From positions 1 to 53,052 of the forward strand of contig JAIBCI010000010.1 of the NCBI GenBank assembly GCA_019694255.1: DNA of 53,052 nucleotides, written 5' to 3'. Source of the stretch: Saprospiraceae bacterium (GTDB lineage: Bacteria; Bacteroidota; Bacteroidia; Chitinophagales; Saprospiraceae). This document shows, piece by piece, positions 9,183 to 16,347 of this stretch (positions within the stretch are counted from its first letter, which is position 1; every line of letters begins with the position of its first letter). Under the pieces are notes generated by a model. It made no database searches. It was not told where the DNA came from and was given only the letters and a program-made list of their open reading frames with translations. Both the position numbers and the translations under genes were made by a program.

Positions 9183-10346
9183 TTATTCAAATTCTTTAAG
9201 TTTATTTTCAATTAATCGAAAGACGTTATTTTTATCGAGTTGCAAGATATCCTGAGTTAAACGCATTATTTCTTCATAGCCATCGGTCTTTCCCCGGGCC
9301 AATTTATTAATCCCCATATCGCCCTTCTGTTCATGGATCACTTCACATAGCAGGGCGCCGCCCGGATAAGCTACAGGATAGCCGTTCCATGCTGTTTGGT
9401 TATTAAGAATGTTTTCCAGGTTATAGGAGTCCCTTTTGTTAAAGTCTTTTGCCAGTCTCTCCATCATGGGAAGGTATTCCGTCAGTTCCTCTCTGGTTCC
9501 CAAAAAGCTCGCCAGCCCTTCTTCGATTACATGTCCCCTGGTTGGATTCTTTGGAAGTAATTTGTGGATAAATTCATGTGGATAAAATTCATCACCTTTG
9601 CTAGACAGAATCATTCCTTCTCTTGCCTTACCCGTCGTAACACCTGAGAATATGTAATCGAAATTCTCGAGTTCCCCCATTTCATCAATGCCGTTGGCCA
9701 GATAGAAACTGAAGGAATCTTTATATTCTGGGTTAAATCTGCTAATGATCTCCTGACAGAACTGCTGCGCCTTGTGCACTCTTTCAGCATTCAATTGGTG
9801 TTCTTCCGGAAAAACATATTCAATAAATCCTGCCTTGCTTCTGATCCAGTTTCTCGTTTTTTCGGGCAGTAGATTTTCAAGCTTCCAAACACCTTCTTCT
9901 CTTGCTGCATTCAGCTGATGAATGCACCACACCTTGGAACCGATATAGAGAGGGTCTGTGTCTGAATTGGCGTACAGGACCCTGATCTGATATTTTTGAT
10001 TTTTGGGTTCTACGGAGAGCACAAAAGGCGCATAAACCCTCAAAAGCTGGCTGCTGCTTATCCCATTGTACATACTCCTTCGGGAGAAGTCGAAATCTTC
10101 AAATTGTGCCTTCTCTCTGCTATTCCAATAAGGATTGTCGTAAATGGAGTCTGGTTGTGACTGAATGTAATCCCCGTACAATTTGAGCACTTCTCTTACT
10201 TCAATCTTTGTGGTATCAACTCTGGAACTGATTTGCAGTGTTGATTTAAATCCGGTATTTTGGGGTATCTCAGTTACTTCACTTTCTGTTTTGGGATTCT
10301 GCATTTTACAACCAAATAGTATTACAACTATTAGTAAACGTATCAT
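9183..10346 (-). CDS. lipoprotein with an HExxH gluzincin-like metallopeptidase motif
   Basis: 387 residues from the ATG at 10346. A longer frame starts at 10412, but the internal start gives a clean lipoprotein signal (MIRLLIVVILFGC), so I prefer it. In the middle third lies PHEFIHKLLP, an HExxH zinc motif, followed about 15 residues later by EEGLASFLG, which could supply the third ligand Glu as in MA-clan gluzincins. The rest has no domain I recognise. Likely outer-membrane- or periplasm-facing; peptidase activity is inferred from the motif only. It is a single gene with no evident operon partner. Confidence 0.7.
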   Translation of the reverse strand: MIRLLIVVILFGCKMQNPKTESEVTEIPQNTGFKSTLQISSRVDTTKIEVREVLKLYGDYIQSQPDSIYDNPYWNSREKAQFEDFDFSRRSMYNGISSSQLLRVYAPFVLSVEPKNQKYQIRVLYANSDTDPLYIGSKVWCIHQLNAAREEGVWKLENLLPEKTRNWIRSKAGFIEYVFPEEHQLNAERVHKAQQFCQEIISRFNPEYKDSFSFYLANGIDEMGELENFDYIFSGVTTGKAREGMILSSKGDEFYPHEFIHKLLPKNPTRGHVIEEGLASFLGTREELTEYLPMMERLAKDFNKRDSYNLENILNNQTAWNGYPVAYPGGALLCEVIHEQKGDMGINKLARGKTDGYEEIMRLTQDILQLDKNNVFRLIENKLKEFE

Positions 10347-10629
10347 TTTATTTTTTTTGATGGTTGATAACGCCTTGCGCCATGACGATATTGCACTTTT
10401 GTACATCGCCATCCTTCCCGTTACTCAAAAGTCAAAATGGTGTACTAATCATGAATGTAAAGCGATATTCTCAAGTCATTCCCAATCGCTGCTAATCGCT
10501 GTCTTTCGATTATCCCGATGGTCTGAAGGGTTGGCTTGTTCAAATGATCAATTAACCTGATCTTAAGCCAACCCATTGTTGCACGCTACGGCTTAAAAAA
10601 GAAGAAGGTGTAGCTGTCAGCTTGTAGCA

Positions 10630-10998
10630 TTACCCCATGGAATGCAGCGCTATTTTATTTCCTTCTGTGTCCACAATGTGAGCCATAAAGCCATTGCCGC
10701 CGATTGATGTTTTTGGTAAAAGAATTTTTCCTCCGGCAGCTTCAACTTTTGAAAGCGGGACGTTCAGATCATCACCGCCATTGAGATAGATTAAAGCTCC
10801 TGTCATGGATGGTTCAAAGCCTTCACCTTCCACAATTCCACCGGTAACCCCGTTTTGCATGTCACCTGGCAGGATGCCATACTTGTAAGCGGGATGAGGC
10901 ATTTCCTGGATGTCTGCACCCAGTAGGGCGGCGTAAAAAGCCTTTGCTCTGTTGAAATTTTTTACTGGAATTTCAAACCAGTTGATTGAATTGGTCAT
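10630..10998 (-). CDS. VOC family (glyoxalase/bleomycin resistance-like) protein
   Basis: 122 residues, one vicinal-oxygen-chelate domain: NWFEIPVKNFNRAKAFYAAL opens the first beta-alpha-beta module and MAHIVDTEGNKIALHSMG closes the second. This subfamily of short VOC proteins is mostly without an assigned substrate. It is the last gene of a probable minus-strand operon, 27 bp after the TfoX-like gene, downstream of two SRPBCC genes and divergent from an HxlR regulator. The set resembles small detoxification or stress cassettes, but no substrate can be read from the sequence. Confidence 0.85.
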   Translation of the reverse strand: MTNSINWFEIPVKNFNRAKAFYAALLGADIQEMPHPAYKYGILPGDMQNGVTGGIVEGEGFEPSMTGALIYLNGGDDLNVPLSKVEAAGGKILLPKTSIGGNGFMAHIVDTEGNKIALHSMG

Positions 10999-11025
10999 GC
11001 TACTTTTTTTAAGTTTTTTATAAAT

Positions 11026-11370
11026 TTATTTTTTCTTCTTTTTGGATGACTTTGCCTGTGTATTGAACGCTAAACAAAGATTAATCCAATAGTCAAATTC
11101 TTTGGAAGTTTTCATGCCGCTGTCTTCAACCATGATGTAACCTTTCATTGGTCTGCCAGTAAAGTCCATGATGCGACAGCCATTTTTTGCCAGGGCGGTT
11201 TCTTGCATTTCGGGGGCTATGCGGCACATCATTTCGTCTTTGATTATTCCAATGCACATTTTGTCGTTTACCATAAAGGTTAGGCCACCCATCATCTCCT
11301 TTTCAATCATGTTGGGCGTGTCTTTGAGTCGCTCGCGGATACGAGTGGCTAATTTTTCGTTGTATGCCAT
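11026..11370 (-). CDS. TfoX N-terminal domain protein
   Basis: 114 residues. The pattern MAYNEKLATRIRERL, then MMGGLTFMVNDKMCIGI and a C-terminal helix before a Lys-rich tail, is that of the stand-alone TfoX/Sxy N-terminal domain family (COG3070). In this family MFGG or MMGG followed by a short sheet is characteristic. Stand-alone members are not known competence activators and their role is open. Overlap-free, 9 bp after the SRPBCC gene upstream, so co-transcribed. Confidence 0.85.
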   Translation of the reverse strand: MAYNEKLATRIRERLKDTPNMIEKEMMGGLTFMVNDKMCIGIIKDEMMCRIAPEMQETALAKNGCRIMDFTGRPMKGYIMVEDSGMKTSKEFDYWINLCLAFNTQAKSSKKKKK

Positions 11371-11379
11371 GTGTCAGGG

Positions 11380-11826
11380 TTAATGCGTTTCAGCATAGGA
11401 TTTTAATCCGGCAAAAAATTTTTTGATACCAATGTCAGATTGATTGCGTATCATCAGGCGGTCGAGCAACTTGCCAAGCAAACCAAACTTAACTGTGTAT
11501 TCCATGACCTGCATTATTTTGGTCTGATTGCCGATTTTCTCAAAACTGTAACTGTGTTTTAGCCCTTGGATCGGAAACGAACAGTCGGTTAGTTGGTAGG
11601 TCAACGACTCGTTGGGTTTGAATATTGTTATTTTTTCTTCAAACCAATTCTTGCCATCCTTCATCATTACTTTTCTTTTGGCTCCGATACCCGATTTCTC
11701 CGTTGAAAGTAATGTCGATTTCATTACAGTTGGGTCGTATCGGTCCAAGAGTTCAAGGTCAGTAAGTGTGGACCAGACTTTGTCTATGCTCGCGTTGACT
11801 TTGATTTCATTGTAGATTGTTGCCAT
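11380..11826 (-). CDS. SRPBCC family protein (START/Bet v 1-like), second in operon
   Basis: 148 residues. Begins ATIYNEIKVNASIDKVWSTL and ends IKKFFAGLKSYAE, the first strand and last long helix of the helix-grip fold. The central segment EKITIFKPNESLTYQL fits a polyketide-cyclase-like lipid-binding protein. Lies 5 bp after the other SRPBCC gene and shares its general pattern, so the two may be old paralogues. Ligand unknown. Confidence 0.8.
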   Translation of the reverse strand: MATIYNEIKVNASIDKVWSTLTDLELLDRYDPTVMKSTLLSTEKSGIGAKRKVMMKDGKNWFEEKITIFKPNESLTYQLTDCSFPIQGLKHSYSFEKIGNQTKIMQVMEYTVKFGLLGKLLDRLMIRNQSDIGIKKFFAGLKSYAETH

Positions 11827-11831
11827 GATGA

Positions 11832-12290
11832 TTAATTCTCGGTTAATGATTTTATATTCAACAGAATTTGTTCCTGGGCCTTACTAATCATTTTTTTCAT
11901 CATCAGCCCATTCATGATTTTTGCCATTAAATTCGCTGGTTGGTAATAGGTTTCATTGATGACTTTGGTTTTATTATCTTCAAGTTTTTCAAGATTGAAA
12001 ACAAACTGGGTGTTTTTGAGCATATTACGCATACCCATCGTATCACTTTCGATCGTCCAGACTGTTTTCTTTTCAGGGATAAATTCAATAAGTTTTTCCG
12101 TCATGGTGCCTTTTCTGCCATTGTTGTCAATCTGGCACGTCCTGACATCTCCCAGCCTGTCCATTCTCCCCGATGCATGGATAACCCCGGGGTTGACTTT
12201 ATGGAGAACGCTGATGTCCGTGATGATAGCCCAGATTCGGCTTGCCGGAGCGTGGATGATGGCTTCATTCCTTGCTTGTAATATGCTCAT
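11832..12290 (-). CDS. SRPBCC family protein (START/Bet v 1-like), first in operon
   Basis: 152 residues. AIIHAPASRIWAIITDISVLHKVNPGV at the N-terminus and the C-terminal helix AQEQILLNIKSLTE mark the fold. First gene of the minus-strand operon SRPBCC-SRPBCC-TfoX-VOC, divergent from the HxlR gene with 89 bp between them. The intergenic stretch holds two similar ACTT-N9-AAGT sites, so the HxlR protein probably controls this operon. Confidence 0.8.
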   Translation of the reverse strand: MSILQARNEAIIHAPASRIWAIITDISVLHKVNPGVIHASGRMDRLGDVRTCQIDNNGRKGTMTEKLIEFIPEKKTVWTIESDTMGMRNMLKNTQFVFNLEKLEDNKTKVINETYYQPANLMAKIMNGLMMKKMISKAQEQILLNIKSLTEN

Positions 12291-12311
12291 ATTCAGTCTG
12301 TTTTAAATTTT

Positions 12312-12363
12312 ACTTGCTATTTGAAAGTACAAATGTATGGCTAAACACTTGTAAAATGAAAGT
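12312..12363. promoter_or_regulatory. candidate HxlR operator, two 17-bp sites
   Basis: ACTTGCTATTTGAAAGT at 12312-12328 and ACTTGTAAAATGAAAGT at 12347-12363 share 13 of 17 positions, and each has inverted ends (ACTT ... AAGT). Centres are 35 bp apart. They sit between the divergent SRPBCC and HxlR start codons, the usual place for sites of an HxlR dimer. Binding is inference. Confidence 0.55.
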
Positions 12364-12379
12364 GAATTAATAATTTTGT

Positions 12380-12793
12380 GTGGTGAAGAGTAAAAAAATA
12401 GCGTTCCGCTCAACTTGTCCGATAAGCACCGCGCTGGACATTTTTGGTGATAAGTGGTCGTTGTTGATTGTTCGTGATATGGTTTTTAAAGGAATGAGTA
12501 CGTACGGTGATTTTTTGAATGGCGGTGAAAAAATTGCTACTAACATTCTAGCAGACCGATTAATGTTGCTGGAGACTGGTGGAATTATTACCAAGCGAAA
12601 GCATCCAGAGAGCAAAGCGAAAGTGCTCTACACGCTCACTCCCAAGGGAATTGATTTAGTTCCTGCACTGGTTGAGATTATTTTGTGGAGTGAAAAATAT
12701 CATGATGTCCATCCCCACGCAAAGCAATTTGCGAAGCAGATGAGCATAGATAAAGAAGCTGTCCTCAAGCAGATTTTAGACGGTCTGAAATAG
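12380..12793 (+). CDS. HxlR family winged-helix transcriptional regulator
   Basis: 137 residues starting at GTG. Core family pattern: CPISTALDIFGDKWSLLIVRDM, FLNGGEKIATNILADRLMLLETGGII and YTLTPKGIDLVPALVEI. The Cys near the N-terminus is conserved in this family and in some members senses oxidants or electrophiles. The C-terminus is longer than usual by about 25 residues. Divergent from the SRPBCC-SRPBCC-TfoX-VOC operon with paired operator-like sites between, so probably a local autoregulated repressor or activator. Confidence 0.9.
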   Translation: MVKSKKIAFRSTCPISTALDIFGDKWSLLIVRDMVFKGMSTYGDFLNGGEKIATNILADRLMLLETGGIITKRKHPESKAKVLYTLTPKGIDLVPALVEIILWSEKYHDVHPHAKQFAKQMSIDKEAVLKQILDGLK

Positions 12794-13003
12794 GATTGAT
12801 TCCTCTATGGTGATTTCAAAGTAGTGTGCTGTGGTGATGCTGCTGATGACGATCCCAAGCAAGGCATTCTCATGGTATGATGACCGCCAAGGCTTCATCT
12901 GTTGCCAATGTCATTTGGATATACATAACTGTTGGTTTGCACAGCCTGGTCTGCTTTAACAGGATTAACCAATCTCAGCCATAACTTCTGTCATGGACAG
13001 GTA

Positions 13004-13393
13004 TTATTGGGGTATCTTTTCTTCCAGAATTTTATTTCCAGCTTTATCGTAATACGTGCAGGTCATTTGGTCCATGGAGATCACCCATTTACTAATGCCC
13101 GTTGCGGCGCACATCTTAATGAACGTAAGATAGTCGGTCTTGCCCTGTTGATGAGCCAAAAGTTCGGCTTTGAATAGATCAGTGTGTGAACTGTCCGCAA
13201 TGGCTAGGGGTTCATACTTCGCCGGCACTGTTGCGGTGAGGTCACTGCCACCGTGATAGTCCGTATGTCCGTCGGTAACATAGGCTTCATAATGCGTTAC
13301 GCCCAATGACTTAATTTCTTGAATGTAGGCAGGGAAGTCAGCACCTGATCTGACTTTGCTGTGTGCTGCTGTGATTTGTTCTACTGTAAACAT
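13004..13393 (-). CDS. DUF1398 family protein
   Basis: 129 residues. MFTVEQITAAHSKVRSGADF, then YIQEIKSLGVTHYEAYVTDG and a C-terminal segment with KWVISMDQMTCTYYDKAG fit DUF1398, a small cytoplasmic family without known function that is common in Bacteroidota and Enterobacteria. It stands alone. The gene is intact although the neighbourhood to its right is decayed. Confidence 0.75.
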   Translation of the reverse strand: MFTVEQITAAHSKVRSGADFPAYIQEIKSLGVTHYEAYVTDGHTDYHGGSDLTATVPAKYEPLAIADSSHTDLFKAELLAHQQGKTDYLTFIKMCAATGISKWVISMDQMTCTYYDKAGNKILEEKIPQ

Positions 13394-13435
13394 TTGTTTT
13401 TGTATTTGATGATTGTTAGACGATATGTTTAGTTA

Positions 13436-13609
13436 TCATGCAATTCTCTTGTCTTTAACGGGTAAAATTGTTTCTCTGTATAGAAATCCAATTACAAGTC
13501 CGAAAGATAGAAGAACTTTAATCTCGGTTGGAAGGTCATTGTACTCTATAACATTATAATTTATCTAGTCCCTTAATTTTTCTATCAACCAAGGCTTGTC
13601 AAATTTCAT
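13436..13609 (-). pseudogene. small gene of 57 codons with an internal amber codon
   Basis: From ATG at 13609 one frame gives MKFDKPWLIEKLRD, TAG, then NYNVIEYNDLPTEIKVLLS, a hydrophobic GLVIGFLY and a natural-looking end at 13436. Apart from the TAG the frame is continuous and reads like a real small protein. Given the two stop-riddled genes next to it, decay is the simplest explanation. Family unknown. Confidence 0.45.
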
Positions 13610-13798
13610 TGGTGATTATCAAATTGCCTCAAACGAGACTTGGGGAAGCTGTTCTCTCTCTTTGTGGGGACTGTTGCAGGCAAGTCGCTGCATAGCATAG
13701 GGTGCTTAGGCAGCCACGGACATTTTACCTTTATTTTTCTAATAAGATGATCGTCAGCGTTGAGTAAGAATCAGGTTATGTCCCGGGCTGAATCGTTT

Positions 13799-14019
13799 TT
13801 AATAACCGTTTATTGATAGATCTTCATCTAACTTTGGCCAATGTATTCCATAACCTGATGGCGATAATTGATAATCCCGTCGATCTGCATCAGATGCATA
13901 CAAAAGTTTACTGGATATTTTTTCAAGGTTCCAGGATTAGACCTTGTTATTATTGGTTATATTATGTTGTTTTCTATAAAATCAATTGAATTGATATTTA
14001 TTTTATCTAATACTTCCAT
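13799..14019 (-). pseudogene. DUF2442 protein, broken
   Basis: Starts MEVLDKININSIDFIENNII, then a TAA and a frame change. The C-terminal half continues in another frame as YASDADRRDYQLSPSGYGIH followed by WPKLDEDLSINGY, the hallmark end of DUF2442. The start codon overlaps the end of the DUF4160 pseudogene, the usual order of this pair. The pair is often found together and sometimes discussed as toxin-antitoxin-like; function is not established. Confidence 0.75.
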
Positions 14020-14269
14020 AATTATTTTTAAAATTATTGTTCCATTCTGTTATGATATAATCAAAATGTTCAAAAATAATCTTTCTAATTTCTCTTCACG
14101 AGGCTGGATTTCAATTATAAGAAAAGGCTTCTACCATTTCAAATGTTTCCGGATCCAACCAGAATTTACATACCATGTCACCCTTCTGATCGTGAACATG
14201 TAATGGTTCATTCCCTTCATTAGAATAAAAGAAAACGCTCTAACCTAGTATCCAAAGTGTTGTAGGCAT
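14003..14269 (-). pseudogene. DUF4160 protein, three in-frame stop codons
   Basis: One frame of 89 codons from ATG 14269 to TAA 14003 reads MPTTLWILG, TAG, SVFFYSNEGNEPLHVHDQKG, DMVCKFWLDPE, then TGA twice around NPAS, and ends REIRKIIFEHFDYIITEWN. The FYSNEGNEP(L)H(V)H and FWLDP motifs identify DUF4160. Stops of two kinds (TAG and TGA) argue for decay and against recoding. Confidence 0.8.
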
Positions 14270-14737
14270 GTGCAAAAGTTACAGTAATTCTATGATATTT
14301 TATTGACCGGTTATTCGGCAGAATGTGATGCTTGCTTAGGGAGGCCTCGATGAAATGAATTTGCGATAGCAATTTATTGTACGATATGCCAAACGCATGT
14401 CGCTACATGTATACATGCTTTGCGTTCGGGCGGTTTTCGGTGAACAAAATTTATTCCACCAAAGGCGGATGTGTCAATTTATCATAAAATTGATGCAAGT
14501 TAGTATGTATAATTAACTGCGCTTGGGGTGCCAAAGGCGCTACCATCTGCTATTGAGCCCAACGCTTGTGAGCGGGTAGTTATTCTTCGTCGTCTGTGGG
14601 TGTCGGTCGGTATGGTGAAATGGTGTCTCAGTTTGGCCCGGAATACTTAAAAAGTCTCATATTCAAGTCTTAGAGCAAGTTTTACAGCCATAAATTGTCA
14701 AAATTCACTTTTTTATCTGTTGAGGCAAGTGCTTTAA
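14270..14737. other. non-coding stretch, no gene seen
   Basis: No continuous frame or recognisable protein fragment on either strand. It contains a 12-bp palindrome (CATGTATACATG) within a loose inverted repeat near 14393-14430, and a loosely inverted pair around 14515-14582 that I could not assign. Probably decayed DNA. Confidence 0.5.
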
Positions 14738-15167
14738 TTATTCATATCCCCATCAGCATCTGATGTTGACAATAAGACTTATATATTTTCAGATTCGATC
14801 AATCGTGTTTTCTCCGAAAATGAATTCTTCGTCATCCCCGGATTAACTTTTGGGTACTATTCCAATTTGGACTTCCAAAGTGGACTCTTTACTTCGGATT
14901 TAGTGGTTACTAATGGGCCGGATTATGCAATCAAGTCTTTTTCCCTTTTCTGGACTTCACGTGTATCTTCTAATGATCTGATCAAGCCTAATGGATTTTG
15001 ATCCTTATCACGTCCAAACACTGACCCACAATCTGGTGTACCAAGTTTTATATCGTACGTTTAGCCTAAATGGGGGCGTAGGCGCTGTAACTATTCAGAA
15101 CCCTGATATTAAGTATTTATTAACCAACAATGGCCGTAATTTTGCGTTTTTGATGCCGTACCCATGA
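14738..15167 (+). pseudogene. remnant of an unidentified envelope-type protein gene upstream of the ompA-like gene
   Basis: The frame from about 14738 reads SDSINRVFSENEFFVIPGL, then TFGYYSNLDFQSGLF and SLFWTSRVSSNDLIKPNGF, and stops at 15001. A +1 frame continues without a gap of sense as MDFDPYHVQTLTHNLVYQVL through GGVGAVTIQNPDIKYLL to TGA at 15165-15167. Alternating hydrophobic/polar strands suggest a beta-rich membrane or surface protein; the family is not recognised. Its stop overlaps the next ATG as ATGA, showing former translational coupling with the ompA-like gene. Confidence 0.55.
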
Positions 15168-16312
15168 CAAAGGCGATACAGTTTTGTTTACTCCTGGCAG
15201 CCAGCGCAGTCGCCGCTGGGGTCTATGCACAACAGGATACCAACATCATTGTATTGATCAATCCATCCTTTGAGGGCACGCCACAATGCTGCAACCCTCC
15301 CACCGGCTGGGTGGATTGCGGATGGCGGAATGAGACCCCTCCGGATATTCAACCTGCCGCACCGGGACAGAACCCGCTTTTTGGGGTGACCAAGAAGGCC
15401 TTTGACGGAAGAACTTATCTCGGCATGGTGACACGGGACAACGAATCCTATGAGCGGGTCGCACAGAACCTCTCCCAGCCTTTGCTGAAAGGGCGTTGTT
15501 ACGCTTTCTCGATCTATCTCTGTCGCTCGGTGGAATACCTGAGTGCCTCCAACACCAATATCAACGTGCTGAAACCCTTCTCGACGCCGATCGTATTGCG
15601 CATTTATTCCGGCGACGCATATTGCCATCAGAAGGAATTGCTGGCAGAATCCGCCCTGGTCGAAAACACGGACTGGAAGCAGTTTAACTTTACCCTCAGT
15701 CCGACGTCGGATTGCCACTACCTTGAGCTGGAGGCCTTCTACAAAACGCCGGTGCTGATGCCTTACAATGGCAATATCTTGATAGACAAGGCTTCCGAGA
15801 TCCGCCGGATCCCTTGCCCGAATGAGAAAATACCGGTGGTGGCGGACAAACAGAACCCTACCAAAAAACCCAAGGTCGACACCGCCAGAACGACGAAAGT
15901 TCAGGGCACCGACCCAAGAGAAAACAAAATCCTCAAGTCGCTGGACAAGGACAAGATCAAGGTTGGCCAAAGCATCCGCATTGAGAAATTGTTCTTCAAG
16001 TCAGACAGCTCCAATATCGACTCCTCCTCCTTTCAGGTGCTGCAGGAGGTGTATGATTTTCTGGTCACCAACCCCAAGGTCAAGGTCGAAATCGGAGGCC
16101 ACACCAACGGTCAGCCACCCCATGAATACTGCGACAAATTGTCGGCATCCCGTGCACGATCAGTCAGGGATTTCATCATCGGCAAGGGGATCTCACCGGA
16201 TCGTGTCACCTTCCGCGGTTATGGCAAGCGCTATCCGATTGCCACCAATGATACCAAGGCCGGCAGGGCGCTCAACCAACGCGTGGAAATCAAAATAATT
16301 AGCCTCGGTTAG
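15164..16312 (+). CDS. OmpA family protein with N-terminal carbohydrate-binding-like domain
   Basis: 382 residues. Signal peptide 1-22 (FCLLLAASAVAAGVYAQ). Residues about 28-220 look like a galactose-binding jelly roll (NPSFEGTP ... GWVDCGWRN ... YLGMVTRDNESYERVAQNLS). A Lys/Thr-rich linker leads to a C-terminal OmpA peptidoglycan-binding domain (about 265-380) with EIGGHTNG and SASRARSVRDFIIGKGI, and a conserved RGYGK. It anchors an outer-membrane or surface assembly to the cell wall. First gene of a plus-strand run with the IgGFc/CHU_C protein; the broken gene upstream overlaps its start by 4 bp. Confidence 0.85.
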   Translation: MTKAIQFCLLLAASAVAAGVYAQQDTNIIVLINPSFEGTPQCCNPPTGWVDCGWRNETPPDIQPAAPGQNPLFGVTKKAFDGRTYLGMVTRDNESYERVAQNLSQPLLKGRCYAFSIYLCRSVEYLSASNTNINVLKPFSTPIVLRIYSGDAYCHQKELLAESALVENTDWKQFNFTLSPTSDCHYLELEAFYKTPVLMPYNGNILIDKASEIRRIPCPNEKIPVVADKQNPTKKPKVDTARTTKVQGTDPRENKILKSLDKDKIKVGQSIRIEKLFFKSDSSNIDSSSFQVLQEVYDFLVTNPKVKVEIGGHTNGQPPHEYCDKLSASRARSVRDFIIGKGISPDRVTFRGYGKRYPIATNDTKAGRALNQRVEIKIISLG

Positions 16313-16347
16313 AGGGTACAGCTTACCTTAGGGCTGCTTTTGGTAGT

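Noticed and set aside
13868-14203. 111-residue plus-strand ORF
   Set aside because: It is opposite to the DUF4160 and DUF2442 pseudogenes, whose conserved motifs are on the minus strand; composition is Ile/Phe/Ser-rich as expected for a shadow frame.
14515-14582. Loose inverted repeat with AAC ... GTT ends resembling an integron attC site
   Set aside because: Pairing is weak and no integrase or series of similar sites flanks the small genes in the accessory region.
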